From assembly GCA_910586865.1 (NCBI GenBank), contig CAJUIY010000002.1, forward strand, positions 31,136-60,143: 29,008 bases of DNA. The letters run 5' to 3'. The notes beneath the pieces were generated by a model. That model did no database searches. It worked only from the letters and a program-made list of their open reading frames with translations, and was not told the origin of the DNA. This DNA is from an uncultured Bacilli bacterium (GTDB lineage Bacteria > Bacillota_I > Bacilli_A > RF39 > UBA660). Of this stretch, positions 1-6,131 are shown piece after piece; the first letter of the stretch is position 1, and each line of letters opens with the position of its first letter. The position numbers were made by a program, and so were the translations under genes.

Positions 1-55
1 AGGGGTAGAATTTCTAGGGGTAGAATTTCTAGGGGTAGAATTTCTAGGGGTAGAA
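1..55. repeat. 15-bp tandem repeat array (iteron-like), at least 3.7 copies
   Basis: Unit AGGGGTAGAATTTCT is repeated head to tail at 1-15, 16-30 and 31-45 with a partial copy at 46-55. The copies are identical. The array begins at the first base of the window, so it probably continues upstream. Exact copies with no spacers rule out CRISPR. Short identical tandem units next to a block of small plasmid or ICE genes suggest protein-binding iterons of a replication or regulatory site; that role is inferred. Confidence 0.8.
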
Positions 56-69
56 AATATACCTCTATA

Positions 70-125
70 TTAAATACTAACTAATTAAGTATTAAAAAAT
101 TAAATACTAAAAAATTAAGTACTAA
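70..125. repeat. second 15-bp-period repeat array, TTAARTAYTAA
   Basis: The core TTAARTAYTAA occurs at 70-80, 85-95, 100-110 and 115-125, exactly 15 bp apart, in AT-only context. The sequence differs from the array at 1-55 but the period is the same. The core is close to a palindrome (TTAAGTACTAA against TTAGTACTTAA). It lies just upstream of the first gene. It could be an operator array or the AT-rich unwinding part of an origin. Confidence 0.7.
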
Positions 126-187
126 GTGTTTCAATAAAATATCTACTAAATATATTATATAGTGGAAAAAATAATCAATTAAAAGAG

Positions 188-538
188 GTGATAATAATAA
201 CAACAGAAAAACAATTTAATTATTTATGGGCAAAACTTTGTGATAACTATAATGTCTCTTATGACAAAACAAGTCAGAAAAGAGGCTATTTCTATAAATC
301 TTTAAAACAATATCCATTTAGGGAGTTAGATGAATCATTACAAAAAATCATGGAAACAAATATTTATTTTCCAAATCTCGCAGAAATAATGCAATCAACA
401 AAAAATTTAATGATACTAAATAAATTTAACTCTCAGGTTGAGGTAGTTTCTCCAACAGAAGCAGAGTTAGAAGAACTAGATGATATCATAGCATATCTTA
501 CTGTAGAAGAATTAGAAGATAAAGGAATGGAGTTGTAG
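188..538 (+). CDS. hypothetical protein, start codon ambiguous
   Basis: Unrecognised, about 113-116 aa. A mixed N-terminal half is followed by a strongly acidic C-terminus ending in E-D-K-G-M-E-L. The start is unusual. GTG at 188 overlaps the only Shine-Dalgarno (AGAGG, 184-188), so it has no spacer; at the normal distance the in-frame codon is ATA (197). The tail, at protein and DNA level, resembles the EDYxMxM tails of the genes ending at 12813, 23516, 25286 and 26307, but no terminator hairpin follows here. It is first in the chain of small genes and the next gene starts 3 nt after its stop. Confidence 0.75.
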   Translation: MIIITTEKQFNYLWAKLCDNYNVSYDKTSQKRGYFYKSLKQYPFRELDESLQKIMETNIYFPNLAEIMQSTKNLMILNKFNSQVEVVSPTEAELEELDDIIAYLTVEELEDKGMEL

Positions 539-541
539 ATT

Positions 542-751
542 ATGAATAAAACAATTGCTCCAAGATATATACAGAAATCAATTAGAATTATGCAAAAAAA
601 TGCAAAGGTAGTAAGTAATTGGATGAAAGAAAATAACATTGATAGAAAAATCCCATTAAAGGAATTTTTGTCAGAGGAAGAACCTAAAAAAAATAAAAGT
701 AGAATTATTAGAGGTCAGATGACAATATATGATTTTATTACTGAAATGTAA
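542..751 (+). CDS. small basic protein with C-terminal QMTIYDF motif
   Basis: 69 aa, lysine/arginine-rich, family not recognised. The last eleven residues contain Q59-M-T-I-Y-D-F65. Bacterial sliding-clamp (DnaN) ligands use Q-x-x-[LIM]-F-type peptides, often at a terminus, so a clamp-binding role is possible, though Tyr replaces the usual Phe. The micro-ORF at 3436-3516 carries QMTIFDY near its own C-terminus. It starts 3 nt after the preceding stop and is probably cotranscribed. Clamp binding is inference; the shared motif is visible. Confidence 0.75.
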   Translation: MNKTIAPRYIQKSIRIMQKNAKVVSNWMKENNIDRKIPLKEFLSEEEPKKNKSRIIRGQMTIYDFITEM

Positions 752-765
752 GAGAGGAAGAAACA

Positions 766-972
766 ATGAAGCCAAAAGAATTAAAAAACTATACATATAG
801 TGATTATTTAGAGATAATGATTCCCTTTCGAGTTACTTTAGAAAACGGAGATTATGAATGGTATGAGCCTGATTTAATGTATTACCATACTGAAGATGAG
901 GAACAACCGTCTTATGATTATGATACTATGATGCAGAAATTGAAAGGAAAAGAATATGAACCAGAATTATGA
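766..972 (+). CDS. hypothetical small acidic protein
   Basis: 68 aa, rich in Tyr, Glu and Asp (a D-Y-E-W-Y-E-P stretch in the middle), not recognised. A good AGAGGAAG Shine-Dalgarno precedes the ATG. It overlaps the next gene by 17 nt, indicating translational coupling in the same operon. Small acidic cytoplasmic proteins of this kind are common in early regions of phages and conjugative elements, but nothing here gives a specific function. Confidence 0.75.
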   Translation: MKPKELKNYTYSDYLEIMIPFRVTLENGDYEWYEPDLMYYHTEDEEQPSYDYDTMMQKLKGKEYEPEL

Positions 973-1255
973 AAAATATATAAATGAAATATTTAATACT
1001 TATAATGCTTATCGTTTAGAAAATAGAAATAAAAATTTAGATAGAAATACTCATAAACGTGAATTTTCTTATTTAATAGAATTGCTAAGAGATAATTCAA
1101 AAGCCATTAGAAGACTTCTTTGGATAAAAAAAAATTATGATTATCATCATCAAAACGAATATGGGAGTAAGTATATAGAAAATCTAATGAATTATTTAAA
1201 GGAACATGCAGAAAAACAAATTTTAGTAAGAAAAGGGAGTGAAATTAAATGTTAA
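956..1255 (+). CDS. hypothetical protein
   Basis: 99 aa, charged and helical-looking with many Asn, Tyr and Lys; no signal peptide or membrane segment. An AAAGGAAAAG Shine-Dalgarno lies inside the end of the previous gene. It overlaps the next gene by 7 nt. Not recognised. Confidence 0.75.
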   Translation: MNQNYEKYINEIFNTYNAYRLENRNKNLDRNTHKREFSYLIELLRDNSKAIRRLLWIKKNYDYHHQNEYGSKYIENLMNYLKEHAEKQILVRKGSEIKC

Positions 1256-1590
1256 CACGAAGACCAGGTAATAACATTACACTAGAAAATAGAAGTCTTG
1301 CAAATGAAAAAGTAGATAAAAAAGTAAGAAAGAAACAAATTATTAAAGTTTTAAAAGATAACAACATGAATGATATGACAGCAAGAGAGATAGCCTTCAA
1401 GCTATATGAAAATGGTTTAGTACCAGTTTTTGAAAGAAATACTGTTGCACCACGAATTACAGAGTTATGTAAAGAAGGAATATTAGAGTCAACATATAGC
1501 GATACTGATCAATGGACGGGTCATTCGGTAACAGTTTACGGTTTTACAGAAGAAGTTAAGAAAAATAATTATGAGACAATTTATGGATAA
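1249..1590 (+). CDS. winged-helix-like DNA-binding protein (putative)
   Basis: 113 aa. Residues about 24-85 read like a winged helix: a basic helix with I-I-K-V-L, then M-T-A-R-E-I-A-F-K-L-Y, a likely recognition helix around N-T-V-A-P-R-I-T-E-L, then a wing-like strand segment (G-H-S-V-T-V-Y-G-F). This layout is typical of small element-encoded regulators that choose between states of a locus. The target is unknown. It starts inside the end of the previous gene with a GGGAG Shine-Dalgarno. The DNA-binding assignment rests on pattern only. Confidence 0.65.
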   Translation: MLTRRPGNNITLENRSLANEKVDKKVRKKQIIKVLKDNNMNDMTAREIAFKLYENGLVPVFERNTVAPRITELCKEGILESTYSDTDQWTGHSVTVYGFTEEVKKNNYETIYG

Positions 1591-1605
1591 AGATGGAAAT
1601 ACAGT

Positions 1606-2004
1606 ATGAAGAGAAAAAAAGAAATAACTAAAACAATATTGAGTTTTAAATCTAAATATCAAATTCCATTCATTATGATAATAAAAGAGTATTATGAAAC
1701 AAAAAAAGAAAAGAAGAACAACAATTGTTACTGGGCGGAGGTGGTATTTAGCACAGCTAATATTAGATATTATCTAAAGAATTTTTTGAAAAAAACAAAA
1801 ATTATTATACTCGTTGTAATGATTCTATTTTTAACAGGTTGTGAAGATATAGATGATAACGAAATAGAACAACTAGAAAAACAAGTTAAGATATGCAGAG
1901 AAAATGGTGGAACACCAAAAGTATATATTAGAGATGGCTATAGTAGCTCAATCCCTGTAGTTGAATGCAATTGGGAATGTAATTGTAATAATAAAAAAGA
2001 ATAG
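1606..2004 (+). CDS. putative small lipoprotein (likely shorter than the full frame)
   Basis: The open frame encodes 132 aa, but the recognisable part begins late. From TTG at 1786 the product reads M-K-K-T-K then a hydrophobic stretch and lipobox L-T-G-C (Cys19 of that form), followed by an acidic mature chain with four more Cys near the C-terminus. That form (72 aa) is a classic lipoprotein precursor processed by Lgt and LspA. Neither ATG 1606 nor TTG 1786 has a strong Shine-Dalgarno; the best local one (GGAGGTGG, 1737-1744) has no good start behind it. Surface lipoproteins of conjugative elements often act in exclusion, but no specific role can be assigned. Confidence 0.55.
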   Translation: MKRKKEITKTILSFKSKYQIPFIMIIKEYYETKKEKKNNNCYWAEVVFSTANIRYYLKNFLKKTKIIILVVMILFLTGCEDIDDNEIEQLEKQVKICRENGGTPKVYIRDGYSSSIPVVECNWECNCNNKKE

Positions 2005-2017
2005 GAGATATAAATTT

Positions 2018-2413
2018 ATGAAAGGTTTAACTTTATTAAAAAATATTAAAAGAGGAGTTATTAAAAATGGTGATAATTTAGTATACAAAAATGAAGGGAA
2101 CCCACTTGATGGATGCATAGTATATTTATCAGATAATGAATTATTCTTTAATATATTTGGGCAAAAAAAATCAGTGACCAGTAGAGAATTATTAAATGGA
2201 GAATTTTTATCAATTAAAGAGTATCAACAAGAACAAAAAATAATGGAGTGGTTAGAAAATAACATGCAAGTAAATAATCTCTTTTACTTTAAACAAGACT
2301 TACATAATAAAAATATTATTAATTGTTATTATAAACATACTAATCTTCATTTTTGTGAGTTCTATAAAAATAAAATAGATATGTTAATCACTAATCAGGA
2401 GGAAGTTATATGA
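2018..2413 (+). CDS. hypothetical protein
   Basis: 131 aa, not recognised. ATG 2018 was chosen because AGGAG (2003-2007) sits 10 nt upstream; the frame extends back to 1961 inside the previous gene without a ribosome binding site. The N-terminal half looks like a small beta-rich domain and the C-terminal half is rich in Asn, Lys and aromatic residues. No membrane segment. It ends with an ATGA overlap with the next gene. Confidence 0.7.
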   Translation: MKGLTLLKNIKRGVIKNGDNLVYKNEGNPLDGCIVYLSDNELFFNIFGQKKSVTSRELLNGEFLSIKEYQQEQKIMEWLENNMQVNNLFYFKQDLHNKNIINCYYKHTNLHFCEFYKNKIDMLITNQEEVI

Positions 2414-2784
2414 CAATTTACTATTATAATAAAAATAAAGTATCTTTAGGCATTAAAGAATTTGAAGTATTAAGAGAAAAGTACCTGGTAGAATCGGTGA
2501 GTCATAATTCAGAAATAAAGTATTTAAAAACAAATTATGATATTGATAGAGATAAATATTATTCAGATTCAGATTGGTTAGAAGATATCGATATTGAGTG
2601 GGTAAAATCTGGCATTATGTTTCACGATACTAGAATACGTGGGGAGGTTTATCTATCTTATGATAGAGATAAATTAAAGAAGAAATATCTTGAAGATGCT
2701 AAAGAGGAGAGAAACAAATTACGTTATAGAGAAAGATTAATAACTCAAAAATTAAAGGAGTACGAAAATGAGTATAAGTCATAA
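2410..2784 (+). CDS. hypothetical protein with charged C-terminal helix
   Basis: 124 aa. An N-terminal mixed region rich in Tyr and Asp is followed from about residue 85 by a continuous charged helix (K/E/R-rich), probably a coiled coil. The ATGA overlap with the preceding stop and the GGAGG Shine-Dalgarno fix the start. It overlaps the next gene by 17 nt. No family recognised. Confidence 0.75.
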   Translation: MTIYYYNKNKVSLGIKEFEVLREKYLVESVSHNSEIKYLKTNYDIDRDKYYSDSDWLEDIDIEWVKSGIMFHDTRIRGEVYLSYDRDKLKKKYLEDAKEERNKLRYRERLITQKLKEYENEYKS

Positions 2785-2950
2785 ACCAAGAGGTTACTTT
2801 AGACGATATGTAAGAAATAGTTATATTCAAAAAATGTCAGAAGAATGGGGAGAAGACTTATACCACCGGAGAAAAGATAGAACAATATCACGTAAGATAA
2901 GAGCAAGAGAAAAGATTAGAATGAGGAGGATGATAGATTATGAAGAATAG
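2768..2950 (+). CDS. small, very basic protein upstream of the Panacea gene
   Basis: 60 aa, about one third Arg/Lys, with R-x-R-R clusters; probably binds nucleic acid. It overlaps the previous gene by 17 nt and the Panacea/SocA-like gene by 11 nt, so it is translationally coupled to the latter. Panacea antitoxins are usually paired with a small adjacent toxin gene, which makes this one of two candidate partners (the other is 3436-3516). There is no recognisable toxin fold. Confidence 0.7.
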   Translation: MSISHKPRGYFRRYVRNSYIQKMSEEWGEDLYHRRKDRTISRKIRAREKIRMRRMIDYEE

Positions 2951-3458
2951 GGAGAAAAAAGGGATTTTTGATGCAAGAACATTAGGAGGATATATAAAAC
3001 AAAAATATAAAGAAGAGTATAGAACTGAAATAAGTCCTATAAGATTACAAAAAGCACTTTATTTTTTGTTTGCTTTTTGGGGAGGAATGGTTAGAAAAAG
3101 TAAAAACAACCCTGAGTATGTTGAAAGTGATTTATCTGAACAAAATGAGATTTTGTTTTACAATGATATAAAGGCATGGGCATATGGTCCTGTTATACCT
3201 GATGTCTACAAAAAAGAAAAGAAATTAGAAGAATTTTATAGTGAAAAAGAGGATATTTTTAATGGAAATACCTTTTTAAGAGAAACTATTGATAGTATAT
3301 TAAGGGATTTATTTGAAATAGCAGATTTTAAGTTAGTTAGTATCTCCTACGAAGATAAAAGTTGGCAAGATAATTATGATTCTGAGGAAATTTATCACAA
3401 TACTACAATTGAAAAAGAAAGTATAATTCAAGAGTATGCAAAAAGGAAATGTATTTAA
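2940..3458 (+). CDS. Panacea (SocA-like, DUF4065) antitoxin-domain protein
   Basis: 172 aa. The Panacea signature is visible: I-S-P-I-R-L-Q-K-A-L-Y-F at about residues 31-42, then F-Y-N-D-I-K-A-W-A-Y-G-P-V-I-P-D-V-Y at about 72-89, and a C-terminal L-V-S-I-S-Y-E-D-K-S-W segment with a final helix (I-I-Q-E-Y-A). The domain is known from SocA of Caulobacter, the proteolytic adaptor and antitoxin for the clamp-binding toxin SocB, and from many antitoxins that neutralise unrelated toxins. Its neighbours are a 60-aa basic protein (overlapping start) and a 26-codon ORF with a QMTIFDY motif (overlapping end). Family confidence is high; the partner is inferred. Confidence 0.85.
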   Translation: MKNREKKGIFDARTLGGYIKQKYKEEYRTEISPIRLQKALYFLFAFWGGMVRKSKNNPEYVESDLSEQNEILFYNDIKAWAYGPVIPDVYKKEKKLEEFYSEKEDIFNGNTFLRETIDSILRDLFEIADFKLVSISYEDKSWQDNYDSEEIYHNTTIEKESIIQEYAKRKCI

Positions 3459-3516
3459 TAAGAAAATAGAAGAAAATCAAATGACAATTTTTGATTATGA
3501 AGGAGTGAAAGAATGA
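3436..3516 (+). CDS. candidate 26-aa micro-protein with QMTIFDY clamp-like motif
   Basis: ATG 3436 opens a 26-codon frame overlapping the end of the Panacea gene, ending in Q-M-T-I-F-D-Y-E-G-V-K-E. Q-M-T-I-F fits the bacterial sliding-clamp-binding consensus (Q-x-x-[LI]-F). The start has only a weak AAGAG one base upstream, so translation may instead rely on coupling or begin at ATG 3481 (11 aa). In Caulobacter the SocA partner SocB blocks replication through DnaN, which makes this neighbourhood suggestive. It could also be the remains of a longer gene, because the next two frames are broken. Confidence 0.35.
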   Translation: MQKGNVFNKKIEENQMTIFDYEGVKE

Positions 3517-3648
3517 AAGTAATTGATTTATGTTTAAAGGCGAACAGAGAAGAAGAATTACCAAAAAAATTATGCTTGTAGATTAGTTAGTAAAGATAAA
3601 CTTAATAGAAAAATATATGAATTAGAAAAGAGTGATAAAGATGAATAA
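3513..3648 (+). pseudogene. frameshifted small gene remnant
   Basis: ATG 3513 has an excellent GAAGGAG Shine-Dalgarno (3499-3505) and begins M-K-V-I-D-L, a start familiar from small phage and ICE proteins. The frame stops after 22 codons at TAG. Removing one base from the A7 run just before that stop lets it continue through a lysine/glutamate-rich segment (L-N-R-K-I-Y-E-L-E-K) to TAA 3646-3648, about 44 codons. The good translation signal with an early stop suggests a recent indel, or a sequencing error in the homopolymer. Confidence 0.45.
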
Positions 3649-3947
3649 ATCGGCTCAAACAATGAAGAATTGTATTTTATATGCTTGGAGACCAAAAATA
3701 GGTTATCCGTTAGGCTACGATGATTTAGGAAGAATTAGAAAAAATTATTGACTATTATGAAGATAAAAATAAATATTCAAAAAATCAACTAGAACAAAAA
3801 GACAAAACTATTGATGAGTGTATTGAACTTGTTGAAAATAGTGATGAATATTTATTACTGCTAGAAAGTCATTTAAAATACGAGGGACACATTTTATCAA
3901 GAATATTAGAAAAACTACAACAAGTGAAAGGTGATTGTGATGAGTAA
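3641..3947 (+). pseudogene. frameshifted gene remnant with acidic coiled-coil C-terminus
   Basis: ATG 3641 opens a frame that stops at TGA 3749-3751 after 36 codons. A second frame open from 3730 to TAA 3945-3947 has strongly protein-like composition (E-L-E-K-I-I-D-Y-Y-E-D, later L-L-L-L-E-S-H-L-K-Y) but lacks any start codon. Dropping one A around 3730-3732 joins the two into one protein of about 100 residues. The last bases overlap the Shine-Dalgarno and start of the next gene, as in the intact neighbours. Family unknown. Confidence 0.5.
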
Positions 3948-4233
3948 AAGAAAATTTGATTATATGGAATTTAATTACGGTGGTTCATCTGCTTACATAT
4001 TTGACGCTAGTGTTTATACAAAAGAACAAGCTATAGAAATATATTTTGATGAAATGTGTTGTGAAACTGATAGTATAGAAGATGTTCAAATAGAAGAAGA
4101 GTACGTAAAATGGAAACCTAATTTGTCAGAAGATGAGAAGTGGTATTTTGACTTAGAAGAAAGGAAAGGTATGTATGTAACTTGTAATAAAGATGAAAAA
4201 AGAGCTTTTAAATGTTGGAAGGTGTTTATATGA
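3940..4233 (+). CDS. hypothetical acidic protein
   Basis: 97 aa, not recognised. ATG 3940 is preferred over GTG 3931 because AAAGGTGA (3927-3934) lies at normal spacing. The middle is acidic (D-E-M-C-C-E-T-D, E-E-E-Y) and there are four Cys in all, two adjacent. No membrane segment. An ATGA overlap links it to the next gene. Confidence 0.7.
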   Translation: MSKRKFDYMEFNYGGSSAYIFDASVYTKEQAIEIYFDEMCCETDSIEDVQIEEEYVKWKPNLSEDEKWYFDLEERKGMYVTCNKDEKRAFKCWKVFI

Positions 4234-4661
4234 AAAATAAAGTTAATGAAAAAGTATTAAAAGACGTTATAACAAACTTATCAAAAAGTATAGATATGAT
4301 TGATTTGGAATTATATCGTTCGGAATTGGATAGTAATATAAGTATATTTATGCTATTCTTCGACCATTATTTTGAAAAAAATGAGGGTATGCCTTTCTCA
4401 CATGATAAATCTGTATATGTGTCAAAGAAAATAGATGAGTATTTAACGACTGGTGAAAATGATTATTTAAGAGAAACATTTAGAGATTATATGCTTAAAG
4501 GAAACAAAGTAGGGCAATTTACAAATCTTGACGAGATATGCTACTGGTGTCCTAAAACAATTCTAACATCAGAAGAAGCAACAGCTATATTTTTTCATTA
4601 TCTATGCATGGATACAAGTTATTTTGAGAAGAGAAAAAGTGAGGGAGAGTTAATATGTTAA
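4230..4661 (+). CDS. hypothetical protein
   Basis: 143 aa, soluble, mostly helical, not recognised. The start at 4230 is supported by GGAAGGTG at 4217-4224 and the ATGA overlap with the previous stop; an upstream in-frame ATG (4212) has no such signal. The sequence contains C-Y-W-C (about residue 107), a bare CxxC without other cysteine pairs. Overlaps the next gene by 7 nt. Confidence 0.75.
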   Translation: MKNKVNEKVLKDVITNLSKSIDMIDLELYRSELDSNISIFMLFFDHYFEKNEGMPFSHDKSVYVSKKIDEYLTTGENDYLRETFRDYMLKGNKVGQFTNLDEICYWCPKTILTSEEATAIFFHYLCMDTSYFEKRKSEGELIC

Positions 4662-4936
4662 CGTTGCCAATTAACGAAATAAAAAAAGAAATAAATGATT
4701 TATTAAAAGATGATGAATATTATAAAGCTTATAACGAAGAAAGAACAATTAAAGCCATCTTAATCGATATAAACAATATACTTGATAAATATGCTCCAAG
4801 TGGCAAAGAAAGTACTTTTATATTAGAGGAAAAAGAGTATAATTCTTTTGAATTAATATATCAATTAGCGAATAAAGGAGTTATCAATTTAGAACACAAT
4901 GATATCGAAAAAAATGGTGTAGAAGTAATCTTGTAA
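4655..4936 (+). CDS. hypothetical protein
   Basis: 93 aa, charged and helical, not recognised. A GAGGGAG Shine-Dalgarno precedes the ATG, and the gene begins 7 nt before the previous gene ends. There are no cysteines and no membrane segment. Confidence 0.75.
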   Translation: MLTLPINEIKKEINDLLKDDEYYKAYNEERTIKAILIDINNILDKYAPSGKESTFILEEKEYNSFELIYQLANKGVINLEHNDIEKNGVEVIL

Positions 4937-4954
4937 ATTTGGAGGAGGTAACAG

Positions 4955-5203
4955 ATGTTAAAGATTAAAGTTTACGATTGTGAAACCGAAATAGATTTAG
5001 AAAAAAGATTAAATCAATTATCAGAGCAATGTGATGAACATAATCAAGAAATAATAGATATAAAATTTTCAACAAGACACTTTTGTGATGGTAATCAAGA
5101 ACAAGTATTTTGTTTTAGTGCATTAGTTATGTATGATGATAAATTAATTAAAGAATATAAACCAAAACGATATGAAATAGTGGAGAAAGTAGAGGATAGA
5201 TAA
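4955..5203 (+). CDS. Cse60-like small protein
   Basis: 82 aa. The pattern K-V-Y-D followed by an acidic helix (E-I-D-L-E-K-R-L-N-Q-L), then E-I-I-D-I-K-F-S and F-C-F-S-A-L-V-M-Y-D, matches the Cse60 family. Cse60 was named from a sporulation gene of Bacillus, but its relatives are common as small proteins in phages and ICEs, so the context does not imply sporulation. A strong GGAGGAGG Shine-Dalgarno is present. The stop TAA shares one base with the next ATG. The molecular function of the family is not known to me. Confidence 0.65.
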   Translation: MLKIKVYDCETEIDLEKRLNQLSEQCDEHNQEIIDIKFSTRHFCDGNQEQVFCFSALVMYDDKLIKEYKPKRYEIVEKVEDR

Positions 5204-5370
5204 TGAATGTTAATATACCAGGATTAAAGTATAATAAAACAATAAATGAACAATTAGATGTTTTTGAAAGTCATTTAAACCAATGTGGAACTTTGCTTTT
5301 AGAACTTCAATCATTGAATGAAAAACAAAAAGTATTTCTCAATTGGTTAGATGATAAAATCAATCAATAA
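5203..5370 (+). CDS. hypothetical 55-aa protein
   Basis: A short ORF beginning M-N-V-N-I-P-G-L-K, with its ATG overlapping the previous stop (TAATG), which supports coupled translation. The product is soluble, with a helical leucine-rich middle (C-G-T-L-L-L-E-L-Q-S-L) and a C-terminal F-L-N-W-L-D-D-K segment. Not recognised. Confidence 0.6.
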   Translation: MNVNIPGLKYNKTINEQLDVFESHLNQCGTLLLELQSLNEKQKVFLNWLDDKINQ

Positions 5371-5376
5371 GTAAGA

Positions 5377-5502
5377 ATGCAAACAAAAATAGAAGATAAT
5401 TCTATCAAAATATCAGAAAGTGATGAGATGAATGTTTATTTAGACGTATTAAAAAAATATATAAAGATTTTTGATCTAGAAGTAGAAAGGGAAGATAGAT
5501 GA
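5377..5502 (+). CDS. hypothetical 41-aa protein
   Basis: A short acidic ORF that fills the gap between its neighbours. Its TGA stop overlaps the next ATG (ATGA), consistent with the tight packing of this operon. The ribosome binding site before ATG 5377 is weak, so initiation could also occur at ATG 5428. No family recognised; support is positional. Confidence 0.45.
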   Translation: MQTKIEDNSIKISESDEMNVYLDVLKKYIKIFDLEVEREDR

Positions 5503-5876
5503 ATGAATATATTTTATTAGAAATATTAAAACATAACGAATATATGCTAGATAATGAAATTAAACTCAAAGAGATTCATAAAAATAATGTAGTTTTAACA
5601 CAAGCAGAATTTAATAAATTGAAACAAAAGACTTTAAACCTTTTCGAAAAGGTTTTAATTGATAATAACAAACTAATTATAGAAAATCGAAGATTAAAAG
5701 AAGAATTAAAAACTACTAGAAAAGGTCTAAATAAAGTCTTATCTAAACGCAAAAAGTGGAAAGATAGATACTATAAAGAAAAACGTAAGAATAAGAAACT
5801 AGAATTACAAAAGAAAGAAAAAGAGATAAGATTAAAAGAAAAAAAGTTAGAACTTAAGAAAAGACAAAAACTTTAA
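5499..5876 (+). CDS. coiled-coil protein
   Basis: 125 aa. From about residue 55 to the end the sequence is nearly continuous Lys/Glu/Leu/Arg heptad-like helix, ending in a very basic tail (K-K-R-Q-K-L). The first 50 residues are more mixed. An AAGGGAAG Shine-Dalgarno and ATGA overlap fix the start. Such proteins often act as structural or scaffolding factors, but no specific role is visible. Confidence 0.75.
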   Translation: MNEYILLEILKHNEYMLDNEIKLKEIHKNNVVLTQAEFNKLKQKTLNLFEKVLIDNNKLIIENRRLKEELKTTRKGLNKVLSKRKKWKDRYYKEKRKNKKLELQKKEKEIRLKEKKLELKKRQKL

Positions 5877-5888
5877 AGGAGAATGAAA

Positions 5889-6131
5889 ATGAGTAGAAAC
5901 CTAGTAAAAAAGAAAGAGATAGCAATATATGATTTAGTAAAAACATTTGATGGAACTATAGGTGTTATTACAAAAATAAAAGAAAAAGGAATAACAATCA
6001 AAACTATAGATGATGAACAAAAGATTTTCTTAAAGGATATAAAAACGATTAGATATATTACTCCTAAATGTTTTAGCCATAAAAATCGGTTTTGTAAATT
6101 ATGTAATCAAGATTCGGAGAATTATATATGA
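5889..6131 (+). CDS. small KOW/SH3-like protein with Cys/His C-terminus
   Basis: 80 aa from ATG 5889; ATG 5883 lies inside the AAAGGAGA Shine-Dalgarno (5875-5882), so the later ATG fits better. Residues about 12-50 (D-L-V-K-T-F-D-G-T-I-G-V-I-T-K-I ...) look like a small beta-barrel of KOW/Tudor type. The C-terminus holds C-F-S-H and C-K-L-C, which could bind a metal ion. The ATGA overlap couples it to the membrane-anchored Panacea gene. Fold assignment is tentative. Confidence 0.65.
   Translation: MSRNLVKKKEIAIYDLVKTFDGTIGVITKIKEKGITIKTIDDEQKIFLKDIKTIRYITPKCFSHKNRFCKLCNQDSENYI

Noticed and set aside
1..125. CRISPR array
   Set aside because: Repeats of 15 bp are contiguous and have no spacers; no cas genes are present.
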